NCBI RefSeq assembly: GCF_000373145.1
Contig: NZ_KB890622.1
Span: forward strand, 62,001-126,000
Direction of reading: 5' to 3'
Origin: Thermus oshimai DSM 12092
Lineage (GTDB): Bacteria; Deinococcota; Deinococci; Deinococcales; Thermaceae
Length of the DNA: 64,000 nucleotides
The notes below the pieces were generated by a model, which was not told the origin of the DNA, ran no database searches, and saw only the letters and a list, made by a program, of their open reading frames with translations. A program made the position numbers and the translations under genes. Of the stretch, positions 56,801 through 64,000 are shown piece after piece; positions within the stretch are counted from its first letter, which is position 1, and each line of letters begins with the position of its first letter.

Positions 56801-57404
56801 CGGCTTCTTCCCCGCGGCCCGGGAGGGGGAGGAGCTTTGGGTCTTCAGCCCGGAGACGGGGGAGGTCCTGGAGCGCTTCCGTTTCCCCCGGCAGAAGGGC
56901 GGGGGGCTTTCCCTGGTGGACTACTTCCGCCCCCGCTTCGCCCCCCCCTTGGGGGACGAGGAGGGCTGGCTTCCCGCCTACGCCCAGGGGGCGCGGGACG
57001 TGCTGGCGCTCCAGATCGTCACCATGGGGGAAGGCCCTGCAAAAAAGGCCCGGGCCCTTTACGAAGGGGGCGCCTACCAGGACTACCTCCTGGTCCACGG
57101 CTTCAGCGTGGAGATGACGGAGGCCCTGGCGGAGTACTGGCACAAGCGCATCCGGCAGATGTGGGGCATCGCAGACCAGGACGCCACCGACGTGCGCAAG
57201 CTTTTCCAGCTGGGCTACCGGGGGGCCCGCTACTCCTTCGGCTACCCCGCCTGCCCGGACCTCGAGGACCAGGCCAAGCTGGACCGGCTTCTGGGCTTCG
57301 CCCAGATCGGCGTGCGCCTCACGGAGGGATTCCAACTGGATCCAGAGTTCTCCACCAGCGCCCTCATCGTCCACCACCCCGAGGCCCGCTACTTCAGCGT
57401 CTAG
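53853..57404 (+). CDS. metH: cobalamin-dependent methionine synthase
   Basis: A 1183-residue multidomain enzyme methylating homocysteine with 5-methyltetrahydrofolate. The homocysteine domain has the zinc ligands C256 (GMNCATG) and C322/C323 (GGCCGTG); the pterin domain follows (LFLIGERLNATGSKRF). The cobalamin domain has DVHDIGKN with H761 as the lower axial ligand; the C-terminal reactivation domain ends near SYRGARYSFGYPACPDLEDQAKLDRLLGF. Residues 1-45 are an unusual extension with C7, C11, H13 and H15. Shares the CTAG stop bases with the convergent Uma2 gene. Confidence 0.96.
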   Translation: MVEVHACSPGCRHLHGGAGWGEAPLVRLGYNKEARARKFPYLKALSERVLVFDGAMGTELQKLDLTPEDYGGEAYFGCPEILNATRPEVVQAIHRAYLEAGAEVIETNTFGALRHVLAEYGLEARAEELARRGAELAKEVARPYGAFVAGALGPGTKLISLGQITWEELYAAYKEAARGLLLGGVDLILLETAQDILQVRCAVLAVREAMAEVGREVPLQVQVTMEATGTMLVGTDEAAALAALESLPIDVVGMNCATGPDLMDSKIRYFAEHSTRFVSCLPNAGLPRNEGGRVVYDLTPEELARWQRKFVVDYGVNAVGGCCGTGPQHIRALAEAVRGLPAPKRPPAFPPQVASLYQAVPLRQEASLFLIGERLNATGSKRFREMLFAGDLEGILALAREQVAEGAHALDLSVAWTGRDELEDLRWLLPHLATAVTVPLMVDSTSPEAMELALHHLPGRVLLNSANLEDGLPRFDRVASLAKAHGAALVALAIDEEGMAKTRARKVEVALRMYQRLTEHHGLRPEDLLFDLLTFPITQGDEESRPLARETLEAIEELAGRLPGVGFVLGVSNVSFGLKPRARRVLNSVFLDEARKRGLTAAIVDAGKILPIHEIPEEAYALALDLIYDRRRPGYDPLLAFMAYFEAHQEDPAKREDAFLALPLLERLKRRIVEGRKVGLEADLDEALREGHKPLDLINGPLLAGMKEVGELFGAGKMQLPFVLQAAEVMKRAVAHLEPHMEKRGAGKGVMVLATVKGDVHDIGKNLVDIILTNNGYRVVNLGIKVPIEEMLKAVEEHKPHALGMSGLLVKSTQVMKENLEYMAERGYTLPVILGGAALTRAFVEEDLKRIYPNVYYAEDAFEGLRLMEELTGHAPPELTRRAAPRPPKEAPRVEVRAKPVGEPPSVPRPPFFGVRQEEGLDLYTIAHYVNKLALYRGQWGYSRKGLSREEWQALVEREAEPHFRRLLKEAQEEGWLAPRVRYGFFPAAREGEELWVFSPETGEVLERFRFPRQKGGGLSLVDYFRPRFAPPLGDEEGWLPAYAQGARDVLALQIVTMGEGPAKKARALYEGGAYQDYLLVHGFSVEMTEALAEYWHKRIRQMWGIADQDATDVRKLFQLGYRGARYSFGYPACPDLEDQAKLDRLLGFAQIGVRLTEGFQLDPEFSTSALIVHHPEARYFSV

Positions 57405-57922
57405 ACCCACCACTTTAGGGGGCGGGTGGGGAAGGCCTTGGGGGCCACCTTCTCCCCTTTGGCGTAGCGCTCCGGGAGGTAGTGGGGGAAGGCGTAGACC
57501 TCCAGGACCTCTTCCAGGAGGTTCACCACCCAGACCTCGGGAAGGCCCGCCTTCTGGTAAAGGGGAAGCTTCAGGGTACGGTCCTGGACCAGGGTGGTTT
57601 CGGAGACCTCCACCAGGAGGAGGACGTCTTCGGGTTTGGGAGGTCTTTCGTCGTACCGCTCGGGAGGGGGGCTTAGGAGCATCAGGTCGGGTTCGGGCTC
57701 CGAGTCCTCGGAGAGCCAAAGGGGCACTTGGGAGACCACCAGGGCCTCGTGGCGGAACGCCTCGGCCAAAAGGTTGGTGAGGTGGATGAGGTACCGGATG
57801 TGCTTCTTCCCCATCGGCGACACGGCGTAGACCTCCCCCGCCAAAAGCTCCACCCGCTCCGGCAGGGCCCCCGCCTGGTAGGCCCTGTGGTACGCCTCCA
57901 CGGTGAAGCGGTGCCGGACCAT
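57401..57922 (-). CDS. Uma2-family PD-(D/E)XK nuclease-like protein
   Basis: A 173-residue DUF820/Uma2 protein, a family of putative restriction-like endonucleases expanded in cyanobacteria and Thermus. RVELLAGEVYAVSPMGKKH is the N-terminal family motif, PEPDLMLLSP and LLLVEVSETTLVQDRTLKLPLYQKAGLPEVWVVNLLEEVLEVY hold the Asp and Glu-x-Ser catalytic residues. Function in the cell is unknown; it has no phage genes near it. Divergent from pabB with a shared AGTATACT promoter. Confidence 0.87.
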   Translation of the reverse strand: MVRHRFTVEAYHRAYQAGALPERVELLAGEVYAVSPMGKKHIRYLIHLTNLLAEAFRHEALVVSQVPLWLSEDSEPEPDLMLLSPPPERYDERPPKPEDVLLLVEVSETTLVQDRTLKLPLYQKAGLPEVWVVNLLEEVLEVYAFPHYLPERYAKGEKVAPKAFPTRPLKWWV

Positions 57923-57935
57923 GGCCTTCGCCCCC

Positions 57936-57943
57936 AGTATACT
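57936..57943. promoter_or_regulatory. AGTATACT palindrome: shared -10 for Uma2 and pabB
   Basis: The perfect 8-base palindrome AGTATACT gives TATACT on both strands at the same place. On the plus strand it ends 7 bases before the GTG of pabB; on the minus strand it lies 13-15 bases before the Uma2 ATG. Only one polymerase could occupy it at once. Confidence 0.5.
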
Positions 57944-57950
57944 CCCCTCT

Positions 57951-59801
57951 GTGCTGGGCCTTTACCACGCCGCCCGCGCCCTTGGCCTCCGCCCCGCCCT
58001 TTTGGAGTCCTTAGGCCCCAGGACCCCCTTCGGCCGCCTGAGCCTCCTGGGGGTTAGGCCCCGCCACCTTCTGGAGGTGTGGGAGGGCCGACTTTACCTG
58101 GACGGGCGGCGGGTGGGGGAGGCCCTGGAGGTCTTCCGTTACCTGGAAAGAGGCCTGGGGAAGGGGTTTTTCCCCGCCTGGATCGGGTTTTTCGCCTACG
58201 AGTTCGCCCGCCACCTGGGCCTTCCCGCCCACCCCCCCGTCCCCGGCCTCCCCGAGGCGGCCTTCCTCTACTACCCCGAGGGGTACGCCCTCCTGGAGGG
58301 GCGGCTGGTGGAGGTCCCCTCCTTCCCCCTCTCCCCCAAGCCCTACGCCCCGCCCCCCTTTCCGCCCCTCACCCTGGAAAGCGACTACCCGGAACCCCTC
58401 TTCCTAAAGGGCGTGGAGGAGGTGCAGGAGCGAATCCGCGCGGGGGTGGTCTACCAGGTGAACCTCTCCCACCGCTTCCGGGTGGAGGCCCCCCTGGACC
58501 CCCTGGCCCTCTACGCCCGGCTTAGGGTCCTGAACCCCTCCCCCTTCATGGGGCTTATAGAGGGGGAGGGGTGGGCGGTGGTGTCGGGGAGCCCGGAGCG
58601 GCTTTTCCAGAAGGTGGGGGCCCGCCTCCTCGCCCGGCCCATCGCGGGCACCCGGCCTAGGGGGAAGGACGAAGGGGAGGACCTCCTTCTGGAGGCCGAG
58701 CTCCTCGCCTCCCCCAAGGAGTGGGCGGAGCACGCCATGCTGGTGGACCTCCTGCGCAACGACCTGGCCCGGGTGGCCCTGCCGGGCACGGTGCGGGTGC
58801 GGGAGCTTTTCACCGTGGAGCGCTACGCCCACGTGATGCACCTGGTCTCGGAGGTGGAGGGGTACACCCGGGCCTCCTTGGGGGAGGCCTTCGCCGCCCT
58901 CTTCCCTGGGGGGACCATCACCGGGGCCCCCAAGACCACGGTCATGGAGGCCATCCGCGACCTCGAGCCCGTCCCCCGGGGGGCCTACACGGGAAGCCTG
59001 GGGTACGTTTCGGGCCGGGGGGCGGACTTCAACATCCTCATCCGCTCCTTCTACCGGGTGGGGAAGGCCCTCTACTTCTCCGCGGGGGCGGGGGTGGTCA
59101 TCGCCTCGAGGCCCGAGGCGGAGTACCGGGAAACCCTGCACAAGGCGGAGGCCCTCCTCCGGGCCCTAAGGGGGGAGAGGCCGGGCCACCCCCCGGCCCC
59201 CCCCAAGCCCCACGCCGCCTGGCGCCCCCCCTCGCCCCCAAGGCGCCTTGGGGCCCGGGTCCTTTTCGTGGAGAACCGGGACTCCTTCAGCTACAACCTG
59301 GTGGACTACCTGAAGGCCCTGGGGGCGGAGGTGGAGGTGGTGGACGGGAGGGAGGCCCCGAGGCTACAGGGCCACACCCACCTCCTCCTGGGCCCCGGCC
59401 CCAAGGACCCCTTCACCTCGGGCCGGGTCCTGGACTGGACGCGCCTGGCCTTGAGGGAAGGGGTGCCCTTCCTCGGGGTCTGCCTGGGCCACCAGGCCCT
59501 GGGGGTGGCCCTGGGGGCGGAGCTCTTCCAGGCCCCCCCCGTTCACGGGGAGGCCCACCCCGTCTTTCACGGGGGGGAGGGGCTTTTCCAGGGCTTCCCC
59601 AACCCCCTTCCCTTCGCCCGCTACCACTCCCTGGCCCTAAGGAACCTCCCTGAGGGGGTGCGCCTCCTCGCCTGGACGGAGGACGGCCTCCCCATGGCCA
59701 TCTGGGACGGGGGGGTGGCCTTTGGGGTCCAGTTCCACCCCGAAAGCATCCTCTCCCCTTGGGGGATGGAGCTTTTGGCCCGGTTTCTGGAGGTGGGATG
59801 A
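57951..59801 (+). CDS. pabB: fused aminodeoxychorismate synthase (PabB-PabA)
   Basis: A 616-residue fusion. Residues of about 1-420 form the chorismate-binding PabB half (FIRxGxVYQVNLSHRF region, GSPERLFQ, RPIAGTRPRGKDEGED, ALFPGGTITGAPKTTVMEAI). Residues of about 435-616 form a class I glutamine amidotransferase (RVLFVENRDSFSYNLVDYL, GVCLGHQALGVALG with the catalytic Cys, and FGVQFHPESILSP). Together they make 4-amino-4-deoxychorismate for folate. The GTG at 57951 is 7 bases after TATACT, so leaderless. Overlaps pabC as ATGA. Confidence 0.9.
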   Translation: MLGLYHAARALGLRPALLESLGPRTPFGRLSLLGVRPRHLLEVWEGRLYLDGRRVGEALEVFRYLERGLGKGFFPAWIGFFAYEFARHLGLPAHPPVPGLPEAAFLYYPEGYALLEGRLVEVPSFPLSPKPYAPPPFPPLTLESDYPEPLFLKGVEEVQERIRAGVVYQVNLSHRFRVEAPLDPLALYARLRVLNPSPFMGLIEGEGWAVVSGSPERLFQKVGARLLARPIAGTRPRGKDEGEDLLLEAELLASPKEWAEHAMLVDLLRNDLARVALPGTVRVRELFTVERYAHVMHLVSEVEGYTRASLGEAFAALFPGGTITGAPKTTVMEAIRDLEPVPRGAYTGSLGYVSGRGADFNILIRSFYRVGKALYFSAGAGVVIASRPEAEYRETLHKAEALLRALRGERPGHPPAPPKPHAAWRPPSPPRRLGARVLFVENRDSFSYNLVDYLKALGAEVEVVDGREAPRLQGHTHLLLGPGPKDPFTSGRVLDWTRLALREGVPFLGVCLGHQALGVALGAELFQAPPVHGEAHPVFHGGEGLFQGFPNPLPFARYHSLALRNLPEGVRLLAWTEDGLPMAIWDGGVAFGVQFHPESILSPWGMELLARFLEVG

Positions 59802-60529
59802 GGCTATTAAACGGAGCGCCCTGGGACGGCCCCCTGCCCGAAAGCCTCCTCTACCACGGGGTGAGCGTCTTCACCACCCTGCGCGCGGAAGGGGGCGAGC
59901 CCCTTTGGCTGGAGGAGCACCTCTTTAGGCTTATGCGGCACGCGGAGGCCTTAGGCCTTCCGTACCCCGGGGATAGGGCCTTTCTGGAAGACCTAAAGGC
60001 CCTCCTCCCCCAAGGCCCCGCCCTCCGCCTCCGCCTCACCGTGGGGGAGGGGGTCTGGCTCTCCGAGGCCAGGCCCTACACCCCTCCCCCCCCGGAGGCC
60101 TACCGGGAGGGGGTGCGGGTCCACCCCACGGCCTACCGCGTCCACCCCGACCTAGCCCCCTACAAGACGGGGAACTACCTCCCCTACCGCCTGGCCCTCC
60201 TCGAGGCCCAAAGGGCGGGGGCCTTTGAGGGGCTCCTCCTGGACGCCTCGGGGCACGTGGTGGACGGGAGCCGCACCAGCCCCCTCCTCTACCAAACGGG
60301 GCGGCTTTGGGTGCTTTTGGGGGGCCTCGAGGGCATCACCCGGGCCAAGGTGGCGGAAAAGGCCCGGGCCTTGGGCCTCGAGGTGGGGGCGGGCTTCTTC
60401 CGCCCAGAGGAGCTTAGGGGCACCCTCCTCCTTGCGGGAAGCGGGGTGGGCCTCCTTTCCGTGGGGCCGCCCCCTAAGGAGCTCCTCCCCCTCCTGGAGG
60501 CTTTCCGCCCCCGCTGTTATACTGGTTAA
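59798..60529 (+). CDS. pabC: 4-amino-4-deoxychorismate lyase (class IV PLP enzyme)
   Basis: A 243-residue fold-type IV PLP enzyme completing p-aminobenzoate synthesis by releasing pyruvate. GVSVFTTLRAEGGEPLWLEEHLFRL is the N-terminal block, YKTGNYLPYRLALLEAQRAG carries the PLP lysine, and LLLDASGHVVDGSRTSPLL follows. The start overlaps the pabB stop. It could be mistaken for a branched-chain aminotransferase, but the operon context supports PabC. Confidence 0.88.
   Translation: MRLLNGAPWDGPLPESLLYHGVSVFTTLRAEGGEPLWLEEHLFRLMRHAEALGLPYPGDRAFLEDLKALLPQGPALRLRLTVGEGVWLSEARPYTPPPPEAYREGVRVHPTAYRVHPDLAPYKTGNYLPYRLALLEAQRAGAFEGLLLDASGHVVDGSRTSPLLYQTGRLWVLLGGLEGITRAKVAEKARALGLEVGAGFFRPEELRGTLLLAGSGVGLLSVGPPPKELLPLLEAFRPRCYTG
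60518..60523 (+). promoter_or_regulatory. -10 box upstream of greA inside pabC
   Basis: TATACT lies at the end of pabC, about 62 bases before the greA ATG; no strong -35 is seen. Confidence 0.45.
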
Positions 60530-60534
60530 CGCTG

Positions 60535-60569
60535 CCAGCCCAGGCCCCCTGGGGCTGGTCCCCGTTTTT
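60535..60569 (+). terminator. terminator/attenuator in the greA leader
   Basis: CCAGCCC (60535-60541) pairs with GGGCTGG (60552-60558), followed by TCCCCGTTTTT. It lies between the TATACT box and greA, so it can end pabC transcripts and also attenuate greA. Confidence 0.6.
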
Positions 60570-60584
60570 ACCCTGGAGGGAAGG

Positions 60585-61055
60585 ATGAAGAAGCCCGTCT
60601 ACCTCACGCCCGAAGGCCTGAAGCGCCTTCAGGACGAGCTCAACCACCTGAAGACCGTCAAGCGGCAGGAGATCTCCCAGGACTTTGAACAGGCCCTGGA
60701 GGAGGGGGACCTGCGGGAAAACGCCGGCTACGACGAGGCCCGGCGGGCCATGTGGCAGAACGAGGCCCGCATCGCCCAGCTGGAGGACCTCCTCAGCCGG
60801 GCGGTGGTGGTGGAGGGGAACGGCACCTTCGAGACCGTGGCCCTAGGCTGCCAGGTGGAGCTGGAAACGGAAGCCGGGGAAAGGCTTTCCCTCTCCATCG
60901 TGGGCAGCCACGAGGCGGACATCTTCAGCGGCAAGATCTCCGACGAGTCCCCCCTGGGCCAGGCCCTTTTGGGGAAGAAGGTGGGGGACGTGGTGGAGAT
61001 CAAGGGCAAGCGGGGGGCCCAGGTCTACACCATCCTGGAGATCAAACCCCTCTAG
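60585..61055 (+). CDS. greA: transcript cleavage factor GreA
   Basis: A 156-residue factor rescuing backtracked RNA polymerase. The N-terminal coiled coil holds the acidic tip in EEGDLRENAGYDEARRAM, where Asp and Glu position the catalytic Mg2+, distinguishing it from the Thermus inhibitor Gfh1. The C-terminal FKBP-like domain ends DVVEIKGKRGAQVYTILEIKPL. A GGAGGGAAGG ribosome site precedes the ATG at 60585. Confidence 0.92.
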   Translation: MKKPVYLTPEGLKRLQDELNHLKTVKRQEISQDFEQALEEGDLRENAGYDEARRAMWQNEARIAQLEDLLSRAVVVEGNGTFETVALGCQVELETEAGERLSLSIVGSHEADIFSGKISDESPLGQALLGKKVGDVVEIKGKRGAQVYTILEIKPL

Positions 61056-61139
61056 TTGCCTTTTCCTGCCCCTTGTCCTAGCATGGGACTGAAGCCGCCC
61101 ATCCGAAGGGGGTGGCCTTCCGAGCTTTAGGAGGTCAAA

Positions 61140-61412
61140 GTGGAAACGTTGCGCGTCTCTTCCAAGTCCCGTCCCAACTCCGTGGCCGGTGCCATCGCGG
61201 CGCTTTTGCGCACCAAGGGCGAGGTGGAGGTCCAGGCCATCGGCCCCCAGGCGGTGAACCAGGCGGTGAAGGCCATCGCCATCGCCCGGGGCTACATCGC
61301 CCCCGACAACCTCGACCTGGTGGTGAAGCCCGCCTTCGTCAAGCTGGACCTGGAGAACGAGGAGCGGACCGCCCTGAAGTTCAGCATCAAGGCCCACCCC
61401 CTGGAGTCTTGA
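61140..61412 (+). CDS. spoVS: SpoVS-family Alba-like protein
   Basis: A 90-residue protein strongly matching SpoVS (METLRVSSKSRPNSVAGAIAALLR, RGYIAPDNLDLVVKPAFVKLDL), known in non-sporulating Thermus from structural work. Its fold is related to Alba and it probably binds nucleic acid; its role outside sporulation is unknown. GTG 61140 follows AGGAGGTCAAA. It overlaps rsmB by 4 bases, so it is coupled to an rRNA modification gene. Confidence 0.94.
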   Translation: METLRVSSKSRPNSVAGAIAALLRTKGEVEVQAIGPQAVNQAVKAIAIARGYIAPDNLDLVVKPAFVKLDLENEERTALKFSIKAHPLES

Positions 61413-62602
61413 AGCCCAAGACCCCCAGGGCCCTGGCCGTGGACCTCCTCCTTCAGGTGGAGGAGGGGGCCAGGGCCCAGCTCCTTCTGGACCGGGTCTT
61501 GGACCGCCTGCCCTGGCCCGAGCGGGACAAGGCCTACGCCACCCACCTGGTCTACGGGGCCCTCCGGCGGCTTTACCTTCTGGATTTCCTCTTGGAGCCC
61601 CACCTTTCCCGCCCCGAGGGGCTTCCTCGGGCCATCCGCTGGGTTCTCCGCTTAGGGGCGTTGGAGTGGCTTCTCGGCAAGGCGGACCACGCCCGGGTCC
61701 ACCCCTGGGTGGAGGAGGCCAAGGCCCGCCACCCCCGCCTGGCCGGTCTGGTGAACGCCGTCCTCCGCCGCCTGGCCCCCCGGGAGGCCCCCCCATGGGT
61801 GCGGCTTTCCCTTCCCGAGTGGCTCCTTAAGGCCTGGGAGGGCTTCTTCGGAGACCTTTCCTTCGCCGAGGCCCTGAACGAGCCCGCGCCCCTTTTCGTC
61901 ACCGCCTACCGGGAGGTGGAGGGGCTACCCCCTGGCCCCTTGCCGGAGAGCTTCATCTGGCCCGGCCCCAAGGCGGACTTTCCCGCCCTGGGCCTCCAGC
62001 CCCAGAACCCCGCCTCCCTCTTCGCCGCAAAGCTTCTGGAGGCCCAGCCGGGGGAGAGGGTGTTGGACCTCTGCGGGGGGGCGGGGCTCAAGGCCTTCCA
62101 CCTGGCGGCCCGGGGGGCGGAGGTGGTCTCCTACGACCTGAACCCCAAGCGCCAGGCCGCGGGGCGGAAGACGGCGGAGCGGCTTGGCCTGAAGGTGGCC
62201 TACCGCACCCAGGACCTTAGGGCGCCCTTAGGGGAAAAGGCCCCCAAGGTCCTCCTGGATGCCCCCTGCACGGGGACCGGCACCTTGCGCACCCACCCCG
62301 AGCTCCGCTACCGCCTCTCGCCGGAAGACCCCAAGGAGATGGCCCGCCTGCAACGGGCCCTTCTGGAAACCGCGGCCTCCGCGGTGGAGGAGGGGGGCCT
62401 TTTGGTCTACGCGGTCTGCGCCCTCACGGAGGAGGAGGGGGAAGGGGTGGTGCGGGCCTTTTTGCAGGACCACCCGGAGTTTGCCCTCGAGCCCTTCGCT
62501 TGCCCCTTCCCCGTCCTTCGGGAGGGGCTTGGGGTCTACGTGGCCCCCCTGGGGGGGCTGGACGGGTTCTACTACGCCCGGCTCCGGCGGGCTAAACTTT
62601 AG
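61409..62602 (+). CDS. rsmB: 16S rRNA m5C methyltransferase (RsmB/NOL1 family with NusB domain)
   Basis: A 397-residue two-domain methyltransferase. Residues of about 1-130 are a NusB-like RNA-binding domain (ALAVDLLLQVEEGARAQLLLDRVL). The SAM domain has VLDLCGGAGLKAFHLA, DAPCTGTGTLRTHPE with a conserved Cys, and LLVYAVCALTEEE with the catalytic Cys. The start is TTG 61409, overlapping the spoVS stop (TTGA); no better start is seen. Target position on rRNA (C967 in E. coli) is inferred from the family. Confidence 0.88.
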   Translation: MKPKTPRALAVDLLLQVEEGARAQLLLDRVLDRLPWPERDKAYATHLVYGALRRLYLLDFLLEPHLSRPEGLPRAIRWVLRLGALEWLLGKADHARVHPWVEEAKARHPRLAGLVNAVLRRLAPREAPPWVRLSLPEWLLKAWEGFFGDLSFAEALNEPAPLFVTAYREVEGLPPGPLPESFIWPGPKADFPALGLQPQNPASLFAAKLLEAQPGERVLDLCGGAGLKAFHLAARGAEVVSYDLNPKRQAAGRKTAERLGLKVAYRTQDLRAPLGEKAPKVLLDAPCTGTGTLRTHPELRYRLSPEDPKEMARLQRALLETAASAVEEGGLLVYAVCALTEEEGEGVVRAFLQDHPEFALEPFACPFPVLREGLGVYVAPLGGLDGFYYARLRRAKL

Positions 62603-62605
62603 CCT

Positions 62606-63391
62606 ATGAGGCTGGCCTTTGTGGGCCTGGGGAAGCTCGGGAAGAGCATCCTCAAGGGCATCCTGGAGAAGGGTTTCCTGGCCCCCGAGGAGATGGGGGT
62701 TTTGGGGCGCACCTACGAGCGGAGCCAGGAGCTCGCCGCCCCCTTTGGCCTCCGCCCCTTGCGCCCGGAGGAGCTGGCCCAGGCGGAGCGGGTCCTCCTC
62801 GCCGTCCAGCCCCGGGACTTTCCCCCCCTGGCCCCCCTCCTGGCCCACCCGGGGGTGGGGTACATCTCCATCATGGCCGGGGTCTCCACCGCGGTGCTGG
62901 CCCGGCGCCTGGACAACCGCCGGGTGGTGCGCACCATGCCCAACCTGGCCGCGGTGATCGGGGAGAGCTCCACCGCCCTCACCGCCACCCGCGAGGCCCG
63001 GGAGGCGGGGGATCTGGACTTCGCCCGGGCCCTCTTCGCCACCGTGGGGGACGTGTACGAGATCCCCGAGCACCTCTTTGACCCCTTCACCGCCATGTCC
63101 GCCTCCGCCCCCGCCTACCTGGCCCTGGTGGCCGAGGCCCTGGCGGACGCGGGGGTGAAGATGGGGATGCCCCGGGCCCTGGCCCTGCGCCTGGCGGCGG
63201 AGGCCCTGGCGGCCACGGGGGAGCTCCTAAAGGGCCGCCACCCCGCCCAGCTCAAGGACGAGGTGGCAAGCCCGGGGGGCACCACCATCCACGGCCTCCA
63301 CGCCCTCGAGGCCCGCGCCCTCCGCGCCGCCTTCTACGAGGCGGTGGAGGCGGCCACCAAGAGGGGGCACGAGCTGGGGGAGGCGGAGTGA
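62606..63391 (+). CDS. proC: pyrroline-5-carboxylate reductase
   Basis: A 261-residue NAD(P)H enzyme completing proline synthesis. The dinucleotide-binding start [39 protein letters not shown] and the C-terminal signature [20 protein letters not shown] are diagnostic. It begins 3 bases after rsmB and ends 4 bases into the next gene. Confidence 0.96.
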   Translation: MRLAFVGLGKLGKSILKGILEKGFLAPEEMGVLGRTYERSQELAAPFGLRPLRPEELAQAERVLLAVQPRDFPPLAPLLAHPGVGYISIMAGVSTAVLARRLDNRRVVRTMPNLAAVIGESSTALTATREAREAGDLDFARALFATVGDVYEIPEHLFDPFTAMSASAPAYLALVAEALADAGVKMGMPRALALRLAAEALAATGELLKGRHPAQLKDEVASPGGTTIHGLHALEARALRAAFYEAVEAATKRGHELGEAE

Positions 63392-63906
63392 GGGGCCTCT
63401 TCCTCCTTCTCCTGGCCCTAGCCCTGGCCCAGCCCCTCCCCCAGAAGGGGGGGCGGTACGCCTACTCCGACGGCACCCTGCAGGAGCTCCTCCCTGGGGG
63501 AGGGGAGTACCGGCTCCGCTACATCCGGGGGGGCGAGGTCTTCCGGGAGGACCGGCTCCGCCTGGCCCCCGAGGGGGTCTACCTCCTGGGGGTGGGCCTC
63601 CTCAAGGGGTACTTCCCCTTTGACCCGCCCCTTTTCCTCTACCCCCAAAGCCCCTACCCCGGCCAGGCCCATAGCGGGAGCGCCCGCTTCCAGGGCCAAA
63701 AGGTGGCCCTCTCCTGGCGGGTGGAGGGCCTGGAGGGCCTCAGGGTGGCGGCCGGGGCCTACAACGCCTGGCGCCTCCGCCTGGCCTACACCACGGAGAA
63801 GGGGGGGACGGAGCTTAAGGAGGTGTACCTGGTCCCGGGCCTGGGGGTGGTGGCCTTCCGCGTGGGGGGTTCCTGGGTGGAGCTCCTCCGCTTTAGCCCT
63901 TTTTAA
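63388..63906 (+). CDS. secreted protein of unknown function
   Basis: A 172-residue protein starting with a signal peptide ([15 protein letters not shown]); the mature part is beta-rich ([39 protein letters not shown]). I do not recognise a family. GTG 63388 overlaps the proC stop as GTGA, so it is coupled to proC. Its end overlaps the minus-strand gene at the window edge by 14 bases. Confidence 0.7.
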   Translation: MRGLFLLLLALALAQPLPQKGGRYAYSDGTLQELLPGGGEYRLRYIRGGEVFREDRLRLAPEGVYLLGVGLLKGYFPFDPPLFLYPQSPYPGQAHSGSARFQGQKVALSWRVEGLEGLRVAAGAYNAWRLRLAYTTEKGGTELKEVYLVPGLGVVAFRVGGSWVELLRFSPF

Positions 63907-64000
63907 GGGCGTAGCGCAGGATTTCCCCGTACATCCGGAGGCGGTGGCGGAGGCCGGCAAGGAGGCCCCGCTTCTCCTCCTTCATCACCTGGCTCACCCC
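63893..64000 (-). CDS. C-terminal part of an unidentified gene
   Basis: The minus strand is open from the window edge to a TAA at 63893-63895 and encodes a basic helical tail ([30 protein letters not shown] is its pattern of residues, given in two parts: MKEEKRGLLAG and [19 protein letters not shown]). Codon use is Thermus-like. It could be the end of a longer gene or a small protein starting at the GTG or ATG near 63990. Confidence 0.4.
   Translation of the reverse strand, partial: GVSQVMKEEKRGLLAGLRHRLRMYGEILRYALKKG

Noticed and set aside
57401-57404. metH and Uma2 sharing a CTAG stop
   Set aside because: A 4-base overlap of stops on opposite strands is easily produced by chance and needs no special explanation.

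Overview
The window is chromosomal DNA of a Thermus species, close to but not identical with T. thermophilus. The evidence is very high GC with G/C-ending codons, tightly packed and often overlapping genes, many leaderless genes whose -10 box lies 5-10 nt before the start codon, and many proteins that read like recalled T. thermophilus orthologues (long-chain acyl-CoA synthetase, TrmI, CarB, trigger factor, SpoVS). Identification rests on reading motifs and remembered sequences; no database search was run.

Layout. 1-6300: a DUF5693 membrane protein (cut by the window edge), uridine kinase and a UgpC/MalK-type sugar ABC ATPase in one operon; MscL; an unknown protein divergent from a class V aminotransferase; a YwlG-family protein. 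6334-12841: a complete livK-H-F-G-[acyl-CoA ligase]-M uptake operon. 12961-18271: an argininosuccinate-lyase-superfamily enzyme, a TehA/SLAC1 transporter, a GalE-type epimerase, a small Cys4 membrane protein, a thioredoxin-like protein and a TRAP binding protein. 18268-22364: a three-gene NAD-linked formate dehydrogenase. 22374-24288: galactokinase and an orphan ZnuA with a Fur-type operator. 24370-24794: a short CRISPR array with a type III-like repeat and no cas genes nearby. 25235-28232: a class III aminotransferase and an ABC-class ATPase. 28243-31549: heme genes hemE-hemH-hemG. 31585-33325: a parvulin-type PPIase and a nitrilase.

33350-41332 is a fatty-acid region: SDR plus long-chain acyl-CoA synthetase, then tetR-acyl-CoA dehydrogenase-maoC-PaaI thioesterase (the last gene carries two frameshifts), then a TAXI-type TRAP transporter of visibly lower GC. 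The tetR and TAXI promoters carry nearly the same 14-bp palindrome just downstream of -35/-10 boxes, so the transporter is probably in the TetR regulon. A weaker copy lies beside the liv promoter.

41426-64000 is mostly housekeeping: ubiA, panD, rqcH, trmI, a PII-like c-di-AMP receptor, carB, a rhodanese, tRNA-His, tRNA-Leu, tig, clpP, clpX, pncB, metH, a Uma2 nuclease, a fused pabB-pabA, pabC, greA, spoVS, rsmB, proC and a secreted protein. No cas operon, prophage or complete transposon was found. The more unusual items are the shared TetR operator, the double frameshift in the thioesterase, back-to-back divergent -10 boxes built on palindromes, a GraL-like leader before greA, an inverted repeat enclosing tRNA-Leu, and a possible HicA toxin relic.
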